Notes: a model not told the origin generated them from the letters alone. Positions 24,359 to 33,920 are shown, counted from the stretch's first letter. The stretch: 64,000 nt of DNA from Thermococcus sibiricus MM 739 (GCF_000022545.1 NC_012883.1:1480276-1544275), one strand, 5' to 3'. Numbers and translations: made by a program.

Positions 24359-25180
24359 ATGCTTAAATGTTCTCTCTGCATAAACGATGAAAAGACTGCA
24401 AAAATCAAAATCGTTGATGGGCGTCCATTGTGCAAAGAGTGTATGAATTACCTAGCCCATAAACCCAACAAAGAAAAAATAAAAGCCGAGCTTGAAGAGT
24501 TAATGAGCAAAGTGGATAAAGCCATAGCAGCTTTTTCAGGAGGAAAGGACAGTACAGTGGCGCTTTATCTCGCGAAGGAGAAGTATAAAGTAGATGTAGA
24601 GGCTGTAATGATCGACCACGGCTTCATGGCTAAAGAGGCTATAGAGAACGCAAAGAGAATAACCGAACATCTGGATGTTCCCTTAACGGTTCTTCGCTAC
24701 GACTACTCCAATATCTTCAGGGGAGCTCTCCTTAAGGTAAAATCTCCCTGTAAAAAGTGCTCTTCTAGAACCATGGGGGGACTCAAAGAGTATGCATTGA
24801 AAAAAGGAGTAAAATTCATAATAACGGGCCACGAGTTACCTTTTGGCCATCGCCCATACAAGATTATTAGAGGTGGGATAATCCAGATAAGACTTTTAAG
24901 CCTTATGAGTGAGAAGGAACGCTTTAAAATTCTTGAAAAGCTTCCCTTTAAATTCCCAGATCTCCCTGGCTACACTACAAACTGCCTCATCATAGGGCCT
25001 GCACTTAGACAGTATTATGAAAAGCACGGCTACAGCTTTGAGATTAGAAGAATAGCAGCTCTGGTGAGATACAGACTGATCAACACAGAAAAGGCCCTAA
25101 AAAAGGTTAGCAAACCAGAAATCTCAGAAGAAATTGAAAGGGAAGTTTATAAAAGACTTGGAATTGAAAAAAAAGATTAA
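24359..25180 (+). CDS. TtuA/NcsA-like PP-loop ATPase (tRNA thiolation family)
   Basis: 273 residues. An N-terminal zinc finger (CSLCIND, then CKECMNY) is followed by the PP-loop AAFSGGKDSTVALYL near residue 58, the ATP-binding motif of tRNA 2-thiolation enzymes. CKKCSSRTMGGLKEYA near residue 130 supplies the catalytic cysteines for an Fe-S cluster. The C-terminal zinc finger of full TtuA is not seen, so it may be a shorter paralogue. An in-frame GTG at 24353 is also possible. It pairs with the radical SAM gene upstream. Confidence 0.8.
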   Translation: MLKCSLCINDEKTAKIKIVDGRPLCKECMNYLAHKPNKEKIKAELEELMSKVDKAIAAFSGGKDSTVALYLAKEKYKVDVEAVMIDHGFMAKEAIENAKRITEHLDVPLTVLRYDYSNIFRGALLKVKSPCKKCSSRTMGGLKEYALKKGVKFIITGHELPFGHRPYKIIRGGIIQIRLLSLMSEKERFKILEKLPFKFPDLPGYTTNCLIIGPALRQYYEKHGYSFEIRRIAALVRYRLINTEKALKKVSKPEISEEIEREVYKRLGIEKKD

Positions 25181-25216
25181 TATATCACCAAAGTTATCAC
25201 AAATAATGGGGAACTC

Positions 25217-26203
25217 ATGAAAGCGGAAGAAATCGTATGGGGAACTGTCACCCTTATAATCGCTTATCTTGCATGGAAAACAATAGCCCCTCTCTTGTCA
25301 GCGATATTCTTCGCCGCTATTCTAGCCTATGCAGTTTTACCGCTTCATAAACGCCTGACAACGAGAATAGACAACAAAAAATCCGCATTGATTCTCACCC
25401 TCTTATTAATCGGACTCTCAAGTATTTTCACGGTAGAACTTGTACTGATCATAAAGAACCTAATAGCTTCATTTTACGAAGATATAATGAATTTCATCTA
25501 TTGGAGCTTAACAATTGAGCTGCCCTTTGGAATTCATGATGTCCTTCAAAAGTTGTACTCCCAGTCAACTCCAAAATTAGCTGAATACGTGCAGAGTTAT
25601 GCATTTTCAATCCCAAAATATCTTCTTCAGTTGGTCATCTTTCTTGCAATGTTCTATACATTCCTTGTAAACTCTGATAGAATAAAGAAGCAGATATATC
25701 TCCTAATACCTAGAGGGCATGAGGATTTAGGTGAAAAGCTCTTAAAGAGGGCCGATGTGACATTGCAGGCATTAATTAGAGCATGGCTTCTCCTCAACAT
25801 TGCTAAAGGGGCCTTAATGACGCTCGGATTCTGGGGATTTGGCATCACAGACATCCCCACTGCCCTATTAGCTGGCCTTTTAACGATGCTCTTCAGCTTT
25901 ATTCCACTCTTTGAGGGCTGGATGATATGGGTCGTTGCAGCAATATTTCTCCTAAAACAGGGAGATGTGCTAAAAGCCATTGCAATCTCTATTTACGGGG
26001 CAGTGTTAGTATCCCCACTACCGGATTTTACAATTAGGCCTAAGCTTGTTGCAAAAGAAGCCAAGCTGGATGAGATAATGGTTCTCATTGGTATGATAGG
26101 TGGAGTATGGGCATTTGGAGTTAAAGGCCTTATAATCGGCCCAATAATACTTAATCTTGTATCCGCTTTATTAAAAGAGTGGAAAAGAATTAAAGCTCAG
26201 TAG
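25217..26203 (+). CDS. AI-2E family (PerM-like) membrane transporter
   Basis: 328 residues with about eight membrane helices. The family layout is clear: a paired N-terminal helix hairpin, a soluble middle part (DVLQKLYSQSTPKLAEYVQS), and the C-terminal FIPLFEGWMIWVVAAIFLL and ISIYGAVLVSPLPDFTIRPK segments. Homologues export small molecules or act as Na+/H+ antiporters; the substrate here is unknown. The 3' end overlaps the nicotinamidase gene by 14 bases. Confidence 0.85.
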   Translation: MKAEEIVWGTVTLIIAYLAWKTIAPLLSAIFFAAILAYAVLPLHKRLTTRIDNKKSALILTLLLIGLSSIFTVELVLIIKNLIASFYEDIMNFIYWSLTIELPFGIHDVLQKLYSQSTPKLAEYVQSYAFSIPKYLLQLVIFLAMFYTFLVNSDRIKKQIYLLIPRGHEDLGEKLLKRADVTLQALIRAWLLLNIAKGALMTLGFWGFGITDIPTALLAGLLTMLFSFIPLFEGWMIWVVAAIFLLKQGDVLKAIAISIYGAVLVSPLPDFTIRPKLVAKEAKLDEIMVLIGMIGGVWAFGVKGLIIGPIILNLVSALLKEWKRIKAQ

Positions 26204-26735
26204 AGCTGACAATCTCTACTCCTTTCTCCTTTAGTTCTCTTAGGACCTTTTCTTCATCTTCTGGTCTTATTCCTTTAACTGCATTTTTGACGAGGTAAAC
26301 CTCAAAATCATGCTTGAGGGCATCTAGGGCTGTGGCCCTAACACAGTACTCTGTTGCAACCCCGCAGATATAAACTTTCTTAACTCCTTTTTCTTTTAGT
26401 ATCTCTGCTAAGTTTGTTCCTTCAAATCCAGAGTATGCTTCCTTATCTGGTTCATCAGCTTTTGAGATTATTATTACATCATCAGGCAGTTTTACAACAA
26501 TTTCCGCTCCATTAGTGTTTTGAACACAGTGTTTTGGCCATGGACCTCCTCTTTCTCTGAAGCTTATATGGTTATGAGGATGCCAGTCCCTAGTAGCAAC
26601 TATCAATGCATCCTTTCTTTTGAACTGTTTAATTAGCTCCTCAATCGTTGGGATTATTTTGTCTCCTTCAGGTACCGGAAGAGCTCCCCCCGGCATGAAA
26701 TCTCTCTGCATATCAACTATTACCAAAGCCTCCAT
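26190..26735 (-). CDS. pncA: Nicotinamidase
   Basis: 181 residues. It converts nicotinamide to nicotinate in NAD salvage. The catalytic set is present: Asp in VIVDMQRDF (near residue 9), the metal ligands in RDWHPHNH (around residues 50-57), the lysine in SKADEPDKEAYSGF and the nucleophile Cys in YICGVATEYCVRATA. Length and order match the Pyrococcus enzyme. GGAGGTG before it allows either of two adjacent ATGs, and I chose the one at 26735 on spacing. It follows the DUF2240-type gene by 3 bases. Confidence 0.93.
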   Translation of the reverse strand: MEALVIVDMQRDFMPGGALPVPEGDKIIPTIEELIKQFKRKDALIVATRDWHPHNHISFRERGGPWPKHCVQNTNGAEIVVKLPDDVIIISKADEPDKEAYSGFEGTNLAEILKEKGVKKVYICGVATEYCVRATALDALKHDFEVYLVKNAVKGIRPEDEEKVLRELKEKGVEIVSSTEL

Positions 26736-26738
26736 CAT

Positions 26739-27137
26739 TTACACCTCCAGCTTGTCCTTAAACTTTGACATATCAATTCCTTTATCAAGACCGTACAAAT
26801 ACGCAATAACTTTCTTATCCAGCTCTCCATATCTTTCAGAGAACTTATTTAGCTCTTCCAAGACCTCAAAGTGACTCCATCCAAGTTGTTTAGCGATATA
26901 ATTTATCATCTCACCAAAAAGATCCTCTTGCTGTTCCTCTTTCTTGAGCATTTCCTCCCTAATAATAAGTCTATCTCCTTTTTGTTCAATTATACCCCTT
27001 TTTATTGCCTCCTCTATCAAGTTTTTGGCTTCCATATAATTCATAAGACCTAATCTAAGAACAATAGTCCCGATTAATTCTGGTTTAGAAAATTCATTTG
27101 ACCCTTTGTAAAGAATAGCATGCCTTAAGGCCTCCAC
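26739..27137 (-). CDS. DUF2240-like protein
   Basis: About 132 residues. A helical N-terminal part (SKPELIGTIVLRLGLMNYMEAKN, EEAIKRGIIEQ) looks like a winged helix, followed by LKKEEQQEDLFGEMINYIAKQLG as in archaeal DUF2240 proteins, which are suspected DNA-repair or replication accessories. The GTG at 27137 with GGTGG five bases before it is the better start; an in-frame TTG lies at 27167. It is co-transcribed with pncA. Confidence 0.7.
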   Translation of the reverse strand: MEALRHAILYKGSNEFSKPELIGTIVLRLGLMNYMEAKNLIEEAIKRGIIEQKGDRLIIREEMLKKEEQQEDLFGEMINYIAKQLGWSHFEVLEELNKFSERYGELDKKVIAYLYGLDKGIDMSKFKDKLEV

Positions 27138-27188
27138 GAATTCCACCAAGAATAAATAGGAACTCAAAAAATAAAAAGTTTTGCCAGA

Positions 27189-27824
27189 TTAACCTCCTAC
27201 TCCTCCTCCACCCCAGAAGAACATCTCAAATGGAAAGTCAAAGAGGTCTGAGAGCCTTCCTCCAGGGGATTGGGGATATACAAGATAGGCTGTTCTAAGG
27301 GCTTTTACCGATTTTTCATCTACCTCATATATGTACAGCTTCACAACTGGTAAAAACGGATATCCTTGAGCTATTACCACCTGATCAACCCTTCTAACTA
27401 TGGGACCCTCTCTTTTTGAATCTAGAAGCTTATAACCCTTCAAGAATCCTATTGAAGGTGTTCCAAGTTTTTTAATACCTTCAACGTCAAACCTGTAGAA
27501 TTCATCACTCTTCATATCCTCCAAAACACCATCAATATTTAAATGACTCCCACTCATTGTAAAAGAGTAAAGGGATAGGTAATAATCCGTTGCCTTGAAT
27601 ACGGAAATTGACCAAACTAAAAGGCCTATCAAAAGCCATGGAAGAAATTTTTTAAAAAACGGCCAAATACCGCCTTTTATTTCAGCAATCTTGAATTCTT
27701 TTTTTAATAGATAGTTCCTATTAAGATATGCTCCGTAAAGTATTATCGCAAGCCCGCCAACATAATAAAAAGCCATTATGAGAAGATAAGCACCATATTC
27801 CGGTCCATGCTCAAGATACACCAT
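27189..27824 (-). CDS. Membrane protein, unrecognised family, copy 1
   Basis: 211 residues. Two membrane helices (around residues 14-31 and 58-76) are followed by an extracytoplasmic domain that includes GTPSIGFLKGYKLLD, VVIAQGYPFLPVVKLYIYEV and AYLVYPQSPGG. The same order recurs in the protein at 44232-44831 (GVPSLGFMRIY, VVIARPLLFLPVTELHVYEV, YLVWPKSPGK), so these are paralogues. The C-terminus here ends in a glycine-rich FFWGGGGVGG, which the paralogue lacks. No known family or catalytic motif. Confidence 0.65.
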   Translation of the reverse strand: MVYLEHGPEYGAYLLIMAFYYVGGLAIILYGAYLNRNYLLKKEFKIAEIKGGIWPFFKKFLPWLLIGLLVWSISVFKATDYYLSLYSFTMSGSHLNIDGVLEDMKSDEFYRFDVEGIKKLGTPSIGFLKGYKLLDSKREGPIVRRVDQVVIAQGYPFLPVVKLYIYEVDEKSVKALRTAYLVYPQSPGGRLSDLFDFPFEMFFWGGGGVGG

Positions 27825-27925
27825 TATTTTCCACCCCAGTAATAGGAGTATTCAAAATTTAAAAAGTTTTTCAACAGTGTAAAGGTTTATAATTCAAGGA
27901 AACCAAATGTCCATTGGTGATTAGT

Positions 27926-28312
27926 ATGAAGCAGAGAACCCACTTGTTAACTTCCAAGGAGCTTGTAGGGGAACCTATAAAAATTGAAGATGGCTATGCA
28001 GAAGTGAAACTTAAAACCAGGGAAGAGATGAAGGTTGATGAATATGGCTTAGTTCACGGTGGCTTTACTTTTGGTTTAGCCGATTATGCGGCAATGCTCG
28101 CAGTTAATGAACCCACCGTAGTGCTGGGAAAAGCAGAAGTTAAATTCACAAAACCTGTAAAAGTCAGAGACGAACTCTTAGCTAAAGCAGAAATTGTTGA
28201 AGATCAAGGAAGAAAAAAAGTTGTCTTCGTTGAGATTTTCAATCAAAAAGACGAAAAAGTCCTTGAGGGCAATTTCTACTGTTATGTATTAGAGAAGCAT
28301 GTTTTAGAGTGA
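27926..28312 (+). CDS. Hotdog-fold thioesterase
   Basis: 128 residues from the ATG at 27926, preceded by GGTGATTAGT. The hotdog signature is in EYGLVHGGFTFGLADYAAM near residues 40-58, where the His and following residues form the active site, with AEVKFTKPVKVRDELLAKAE as the long strand. It probably hydrolyses acyl-CoA thioesters of unknown chain type. It stands alone between two leftward genes and the PadR-MFS pair. Confidence 0.85.
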   Translation: MKQRTHLLTSKELVGEPIKIEDGYAEVKLKTREEMKVDEYGLVHGGFTFGLADYAAMLAVNEPTVVLGKAEVKFTKPVKVRDELLAKAEIVEDQGRKKVVFVEIFNQKDEKVLEGNFYCYVLEKHVLE

Positions 28313-28356
28313 TTTTTTCTTTATTTAATCCAAAAAGCTTTTATACTTTAGTTTCG

Positions 28357-28375
28357 AAATCTGATATCGGGATTT
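28357..28375. promoter_or_regulatory. Inverted repeat at the PadR gene start
   Basis: AAATC (28357-28361) and GATTT (28371-28375) lie 3 bases before the first ATG of the PadR gene and downstream of a CTTTTATAC TATA-like box. Such placement suits autorepression by PadR. Confidence 0.35.
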
Positions 28376-28378
28376 GAT

Positions 28379-28684
28379 ATGATGCGCCGGATCATCCTTG
28401 GATTTATGGGGCTACACATACTTCATCATGCGAGTAAAGAAGCGATTACAGGAACTTTCATGATGAAAGAGCTAGAAAATCATGGTTACAAAGTGAGCCC
28501 CGGAACAATATACCCTCTTCTTCAGAATATGGAAAAATTAGGCCTCTTAAAAAGCACATGGAAGATTAAGGACGGAAGAAGAATACGAACCTATCAAATA
28601 ACCCAAGAAGGCATCAAAGTGCTTGAAGAGAGTAAGAAAAAGGTCAAAGAGCTTTGTATGGAAATCTTAGGTGATACAAAATGA
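28379..28684 (+). CDS. PadR family transcriptional regulator
   Basis: 101 residues, the length of a one-domain PadR protein. The winged helix is clear: ILHHASKEAITGTFMMKEL, the recognition region YKVSPGTIYPLLQNMEKLGLLK and the wing GRRIRTYQITQEG, then a short dimer helix. It overlaps the next MFS gene by 4 bases (ATGA), so it likely controls that transporter. A leaderless transcript is possible, since the TATA-like box is about 35 bases upstream. Confidence 0.85.
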   Translation: MMRRIILGFMGLHILHHASKEAITGTFMMKELENHGYKVSPGTIYPLLQNMEKLGLLKSTWKIKDGRRIRTYQITQEGIKVLEESKKKVKELCMEILGDTK

Positions 28685-29862
28685 GTAAAGAAGAGAAAAG
28701 GATCTTAGGGATAAGTTGGAACGTTTTCCTTCTCGGCCTTGTCAGCTTTCTCAATGATATGAGCAGTGAAATGATAGCACCGATAGTGCCCACCTACCTA
28801 ACGGACGTCCTTGGAATTGGAAAAGTCATAAGCGGGTCAATAATGGGCCTTATAGAAAGTTTGAGTTCTCTTTTCAAGGTTTTATTTGGCTATGTAAGCG
28901 ACGTCTTTAGAAAAAGAAAAGTATTTGTGACCCTTGGATATCTGCTCTCAACAATTTCAAAGGGAGCCTTAGCATTCACGCACTCATGGTGGGATTTTCT
29001 TACCTTAAGAGTTTTAGACAGAATTGGAAAAGGAGTAAGAACGGCCCCTCGAGATGCTCTAATAGCAGAATCGAGTGAAAAAGGAAAAAGTGGCAAATCA
29101 TTTGGATTTCATAGAATGATGGACACTCTCGGAGCTGTGGCCGGGCCATTAGTCGCAATAGGTCTGCTTGCCCTCCTAAAGAACTATCCCATAAAAGTAG
29201 CATATAGGTACATATTTCTGCTTTCAGCTATTCCCGGTACTTTAGGTATTTTGGTGGTTGTATTCCTAGTTAGGGATAAAGGTGAAGAAGTCAAAAAGAA
29301 GATAAAAGGAATCTCTGCACTAAAAAGTAGAAATCTAAGGTTATTCCTGGTTATAGTTGCTCTAGCTGCTCTTGGAAGATATAGTTATGCATTCACACTC
29401 TGGAAGGCCAAAGAGCTTGGTTATTCTGTTGTTCAGGGCCTTGGCTTTTATGCAATTTTTAATGCAATTTATGCTTTCTCAGCATATCCTATAGGATACT
29501 ACTCAGATAAGGTCAGTAAAAAAGGCATCATAACTATTGGTTTTGGTATAGCAGCTTTAGCCTCCCTCCTATTCGCATACTCAAAAACTTTACCAATGCT
29601 CTTAATGGCATTTGTTTTCTATGGAATCTACATAGCTATTGAGGACACAATCCCTAGGGCCTATATGGCAGACCTCGCAAAAGAATTCGAAAAGGGCACA
29701 ATCATTGGTGCATATCATACAGTTTTTGGCATATTTGTGTTCCCCGCATCAATAATAGTAGGCTACCTCTGGCAGGAATACTCCCTTAAGATTGGATTCC
29801 TCTATGCAGCGGTTATCAATCTCATTACGATGTTTTTGATGGCACTTCTGGTGAAAGATTAA
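28681..29862 (+). CDS. MFS transporter
   Basis: 393 residues with about 12 membrane helices. Family features are SFLNDMSSEMIAPIVP near the N-terminus, the loop 2-3 motif GYVSDVFRKRKVF near residue 71, and the matching second-half motif GYYSDKVSKKGIIT near residue 274. The DRIGKGVRTAPRDALI segment is typical of the archaeal drug/multi-facilitator group. The substrate is unknown. Co-transcribed with the PadR gene. Confidence 0.88.
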   Translation: MSKEEKRILGISWNVFLLGLVSFLNDMSSEMIAPIVPTYLTDVLGIGKVISGSIMGLIESLSSLFKVLFGYVSDVFRKRKVFVTLGYLLSTISKGALAFTHSWWDFLTLRVLDRIGKGVRTAPRDALIAESSEKGKSGKSFGFHRMMDTLGAVAGPLVAIGLLALLKNYPIKVAYRYIFLLSAIPGTLGILVVVFLVRDKGEEVKKKIKGISALKSRNLRLFLVIVALAALGRYSYAFTLWKAKELGYSVVQGLGFYAIFNAIYAFSAYPIGYYSDKVSKKGIITIGFGIAALASLLFAYSKTLPMLLMAFVFYGIYIAIEDTIPRAYMADLAKEFEKGTIIGAYHTVFGIFVFPASIIVGYLWQEYSLKIGFLYAAVINLITMFLMALLVKD

Positions 29863-29989
29863 TTTCGTCATTTTTTCATTATTTTCGTGGGTTTTATAAA
29901 ACAGACTACAAAAACTTAGTCGGGTCTAATGAAAATATTGTCAGAAAGACTAAAAAGGAAATACGTCAACAAAGAGAGGAGGTCAAACA

Positions 29990-30985
29990 ATGAAAAAACT
30001 CTTAATCATCGGTACCGGTGGAACGATTGCAAGCGCTAAAACAGAACAAGGATACAAAAGTGTCCTCAAAATAGATGAAATACTTAAACTAGCCAAAATA
30101 AAACTAGAAAATGGATATAAAATCGATAGCACCAATATTATGAACATAGACAGCACTCTGATACACCCTGAAGACTGGGAAATTATAGCTAAAGAGGTTT
30201 TCAAGGCTCTTGATGATTATGATGGCATTATAATAACCCATGGAACAGACACTTTGGCCTACACCGCTTCAATGTTAAGTTTCATGATAAAAAACCCCAA
30301 CAAACCAATTGTACTCACTGGCTCTATGTTGCCAATAACAGAAAATGGAAGTGATGCCCCCAGAAACATCAGAACTGCAATAAAATTTGCAATGGAAGAT
30401 GTCGCAGGTGTTTTTGTAGCTTTCATGGATAAAATAATGCTGGGTTGTAGGACATCTAAGGTTAGAACCCTCGGCCTAAATGCATTTATGAGCATAAATT
30501 ACCCTGATGTGGCTTATGTAAAAGGAGAAAAGATCTTATACAATATCCCCAAAGAAAAATTCCAACCAAATGGTAGCCCTGAGCTAGATACAAAGTATGA
30601 ACCAAGGGTTGTTGTTTTAAGAGTTACCCCTGGCTTAGGGGGAGAGATCATAGATGCAGTCCTAGATGCTGGATATAAAGGCATAGTGCTAGAAGGCTAT
30701 GGTGCGGGTGGTCTCCCATATAGAAAGAGTAATCTTCTAAGCAAAATTAAGGAAATTACACCAAAAATCCCGGTAATTATGACAACTCAAGCACTCTATG
30801 ATGGGGTTGACATGAGAAAATATGAAGTAGGACGAAAGGCATTAGAAACAGGAATTATCCCCGCAAAAGACATGACAAAGGAAGCAACGATCACAAAGTT
30901 AATGTGGGCCCTTGGACACACAAAAGACGTTGAAAAGATAAGAGAAATAATGCATACGAACTACGTAAATGAAATAAAAAGCTAA
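29990..30985 (+). CDS. L-asparaginase, type I archaeal
   Basis: 331 residues. It hydrolyses asparagine to aspartate. The two conserved threonine segments are intact: GTGGTIASA at residues 8-16 and HGTDTLAYTASML near residue 84. VLTGSMLP and the C-terminal VEGY-like VLEGYGAGGLP segment complete the active site. Size fits the thermostable Pyrococcus and Thermococcus asparaginases. GAGGAGGTC lies 10 bases before the ATG. It meets a small leftward gene tail to tail. Confidence 0.93.
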   Translation: MKKLLIIGTGGTIASAKTEQGYKSVLKIDEILKLAKIKLENGYKIDSTNIMNIDSTLIHPEDWEIIAKEVFKALDDYDGIIITHGTDTLAYTASMLSFMIKNPNKPIVLTGSMLPITENGSDAPRNIRTAIKFAMEDVAGVFVAFMDKIMLGCRTSKVRTLGLNAFMSINYPDVAYVKGEKILYNIPKEKFQPNGSPELDTKYEPRVVVLRVTPGLGGEIIDAVLDAGYKGIVLEGYGAGGLPYRKSNLLSKIKEITPKIPVIMTTQALYDGVDMRKYEVGRKALETGIIPAKDMTKEATITKLMWALGHTKDVEKIREIMHTNYVNEIKS

Positions 30986-30987
30986 AA

Positions 30988-31206
30988 TCAAGCTTTTTCA
31001 AGTTTTTCCACAAGTTCTTCTGTTATCGTTAGTGGTTTATTTACTTCGAATATGTCACTAAGTTCCCATATAACTTCCCCTTTGTTTATGGCCTTAACGT
31101 AGTGCTCTGCAAGTTCTTTGGCCTTCTCAAAAGAATCAGCCTCAACTATTCTCCTTACATACCATTTCATTTCCCCATATCTGAGTTTGAATTCCGCCAT
31201 GTACAT
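30988..31206 (-). CDS. Small hypothetical protein, 72 residues
   Basis: From the ATG at 31206 (GGGTGG 5 bases upstream) the product starts MYMAEFKLRYGEMKWYVRR and continues as an alpha/beta unit (DSFEKAKELAEHYVKAI). The pattern resembles a small ferredoxin-like fold. It is 48 bases downstream of the DHH-protein gene and may be co-transcribed with it. No family recognised. Confidence 0.6.
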   Translation of the reverse strand: MYMAEFKLRYGEMKWYVRRIVEADSFEKAKELAEHYVKAINKGEVIWELSDIFEVNKPLTITEELVEKLEKA

Positions 31207-31253
31207 GGTTACCACCCATAAAAAGTTAACTTTAGAATATAAAAGGTTTAAGC

Positions 31254-33476
31254 TCAAGATCTCTTCAGTTTAACTATTTGTTTCGCAAATTCCTCAAGAA
31301 CTTCCTTTCTTTTGCCCTCAAAGAACTTTATTGAACCTGCAAAGCTGTGCCCACCACCTTCTACTCCAGCATCAGGGAGCTTTTCCTGAAGTACTTTTAT
31401 TATGAGATTTAAATCAAAATTATAAACCTGCATCCCATCACTTGCTCTAACTACTGCAAAGTCTGGCCCATATGCAAGGGTTAAAATCGGGTTATCCTCA
31501 CCATGCTGCTCTTTGAAATAGTCATGGATTAGCCCACTGAGTTTTCCCGGAGCAGGATACTCAAACTTTGGTGCATAGAGTTCAATATCTATTGTGTTGA
31601 ACCGTATCCCGTTCGGAAGAACAACACTCTTAACGTGAGGCAATGATGCTTTTAGGACCTTTTCTTGCTTATCTTTTACCTCCGGATAGACAGAATCTAT
31701 GATCTTTCTGTGTCTCTGAAGGTTTCCAGTAAGGAGAAGGATTTCGTCTATAATGCCATGACCATCCATAAATTTCCAGTAATAGGCCTCATGGTCAATA
31801 ACCTCTGCTATCTTTTTGAGATCCTCTTCTTTCAGACCTTTTACTTCTTTCGCAATTTTCAAATATTGCTCAAACTCTGGAGCATTGCTCCTATCTCCAG
31901 TTCCAGCTATTGCTGGAAGATGACGGATTTTCTCCTCAACTGGTGGGTGAATAAACCGAGCTAATTCAGTGGCAAGCATTCCCGCTGTTAGTTCATAATA
32001 ACCCCTCTTCACTAAGTGAGGGTTCACATGAACATCAACATATTCATCAACAGCTGCCCTGTCCTCGCTTATGAATTCCCTAGGGTCGTGATGATCAACT
32101 ACAACTATTGGAACCCCATAAGCTCTTATACGCTTGTAGGCCGGGATATCTTCAACTGTACCTCCATTGTCCACTATAACAAGCAGTGGAAGTGGATCTC
32201 CAAACCTTTCATGATCTTCTAACATAAAAATAATGTCCTTAAGAACATCTTCAAGTTCATAGAATGGAGCTCTACTTGGTCTTCTCTTGAAGAACTTCCA
32301 CTTTGCCTGCGGATCAGGTGATAGCTCTTCAAGAAGGGGCACTATGGCATATTCTAGGGCTAAACCAGCAGTATAACCATCGGTGTCTGCATGATGCCTT
32401 ACAATTATTGGCCTACCCTCAAAAATGGCTTTTCTAATTATAAATGCAGCCTGCATGATCTTGGGTTTGAGCTTCTCCAGAACCTCACTTTGGACAAGGA
32501 ACCCCACATCCTCTGGTTGGGCCCTTTTGTTAAGCTCTTCATCTATCTTTTTCTTCACTTCTGCAGCGTCTGGGCCCCAGAGGCGCGACATGTCACTTGT
32601 CTCTATTTGGATCTCACCGGCATGGAAGGAAACTTTGCCGATAATCTCAACTATATCCCCAACCTCAATATTTGGATACGCTCTAACTCCCGGGGCCTCA
32701 AACGCTGCGGCCCATGTTACACCAGTGCCATCTGTAACCGTAAAGACAGTTGGGCCCCCGGTAACTTGGATTTGCGTGATCTTGCCTCGAATTCTAATTG
32801 TTCTCCCTGCCATTTCCTTGGTCAATACACCAATCTCTGTAACTGGAAGCTCTTTTTTCACAAATACTTCCTTATAATGCCTCAAAGCAGACTCTATTAG
32901 GTCTACTTCCTTCTTTTCTGGTCTCACATCTAAGACCTGGACAAGAATTTCTTCTCCAGGCTTATATTCCCTCCGACCCAGGAGATCCTTTTTCTTTATT
33001 AAACCCGTTACATGAGGATTAAGACTAACAAAAACTCCAAAGCGTTCTACTCTATCAATAGCACCCTTGTAAACCTTCCCAACTTCTACATCCTCATAGT
33101 CACAGGTTTTATCGAGAATATAAACAACCTTATACTTCTTCTCACACTCCGAACACACCCAAGAAGTTTCCATACCTGGCTCCCAAGACTCCTTAATCCT
33201 TCCACAGATATCGCAGGCTAAGACCCTGCCGCTTCCACCACATGTTGGGCATGTATCATAGACTGGAACAACACCCCTCCCATGACACTCAGGACACGGG
33301 ATCTCATCTACTTCCTCTTCTACTCCAAAGTAATCAAGATTACGATAACCCTTAAGCTTATCCCCTAGCTTAAAATCTGCTGGCACGTACCCCCATCCAT
33401 TGCAAACCTCACACTCTTTCTCGCCGCTTTTTATTTTCCCGGTACCATAACACTCAGGACACTCTTTAACTACCAT
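31254..33476 (-). CDS. DHH-family phosphoesterase with zinc-finger, S1 and OB domains
   Basis: 740 residues. In order: DnaJ-type zinc repeats (CPECYGTG, CEVCNGWG, CPECHGRG, CPTCGGSG) and a further CDICGR/CSEC pair at residues ~4-120, an S1 domain (VGKVYKGAIDRVERFGVFVSL), a tRNA-anti-like OB fold (GRTIRIRGKITQIQVTGG), then a RecJ-like DHH domain with VRHHADTDGYTAGLAL and VVVDHHDP, and the DHHA1-type GGGHSFAGSI near the end. Related archaeal proteins are single-strand DNA/RNA nucleases, possibly linked to tRNA or replication. The start at 33476 has GAGGTG; an in-frame GTG at 33485 also exists. Confidence 0.85.
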   Translation of the reverse strand: MVVKECPECYGTGKIKSGEKECEVCNGWGYVPADFKLGDKLKGYRNLDYFGVEEEVDEIPCPECHGRGVVPVYDTCPTCGGSGRVLACDICGRIKESWEPGMETSWVCSECEKKYKVVYILDKTCDYEDVEVGKVYKGAIDRVERFGVFVSLNPHVTGLIKKKDLLGRREYKPGEEILVQVLDVRPEKKEVDLIESALRHYKEVFVKKELPVTEIGVLTKEMAGRTIRIRGKITQIQVTGGPTVFTVTDGTGVTWAAAFEAPGVRAYPNIEVGDIVEIIGKVSFHAGEIQIETSDMSRLWGPDAAEVKKKIDEELNKRAQPEDVGFLVQSEVLEKLKPKIMQAAFIIRKAIFEGRPIIVRHHADTDGYTAGLALEYAIVPLLEELSPDPQAKWKFFKRRPSRAPFYELEDVLKDIIFMLEDHERFGDPLPLLVIVDNGGTVEDIPAYKRIRAYGVPIVVVDHHDPREFISEDRAAVDEYVDVHVNPHLVKRGYYELTAGMLATELARFIHPPVEEKIRHLPAIAGTGDRSNAPEFEQYLKIAKEVKGLKEEDLKKIAEVIDHEAYYWKFMDGHGIIDEILLLTGNLQRHRKIIDSVYPEVKDKQEKVLKASLPHVKSVVLPNGIRFNTIDIELYAPKFEYPAPGKLSGLIHDYFKEQHGEDNPILTLAYGPDFAVVRASDGMQVYNFDLNLIIKVLQEKLPDAGVEGGGHSFAGSIKFFEGKRKEVLEEFAKQIVKLKRS

Positions 33477-33544
33477 CTCGCACACCTCTTACAAAATTAG
33501 CATTTCTAATGAGACCACCTTCTCTAGGCTTATAACTCTTTCTT

Positions 33545-33862
33545 TCATTCCTCTTTGGCAAAAAGTACCCAGAAGCTAAACATAGAGAGAGCATAGAGCG
33601 CCCCGGTTATGAGGAAAGGCCAAGTTAAAGAAATATCAAATATCCTGCCACCCATAAACTGTCCAAGAGCATAGGTAGTCGTCCAAGCAAAGCTCCTTAA
33701 GGCTATAGCGGTCGATCTTTCTTCCGTGATAAAAAAGCGCATCATAAAGGCATCCCATATTGGGTTTACTATATTCATTAAGATTGTTCTAATGGTGTAC
33801 ACTACCGCTGCAAAAAGAGTGCAAGCATTAGGAAAGATGCCCTCTCCACTTAAACTCGCCAT
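33545..33862 (-). pseudogene. C-terminal fragment of an MFS transporter
   Basis: 105 residues with three membrane helices. The text VNPIWDAFMMRFFITEERSTAI and FAWTTTYALGQFMGGRIFD is that of the last third of an MFS transporter. The N-terminal two thirds are absent: upstream DNA leads to a C/D RNA and then to unrelated genes on the other strand. Two helices' worth of sequence before the first motif is also missing. It is therefore a truncated relic rather than a working carrier. Confidence 0.7.
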
Positions 33863-33920
33863 TATTTTATTTTGCTGAAAAGATAAAAAGCTTTATATCA
33901 CTCCCAATAATCCACATAAT

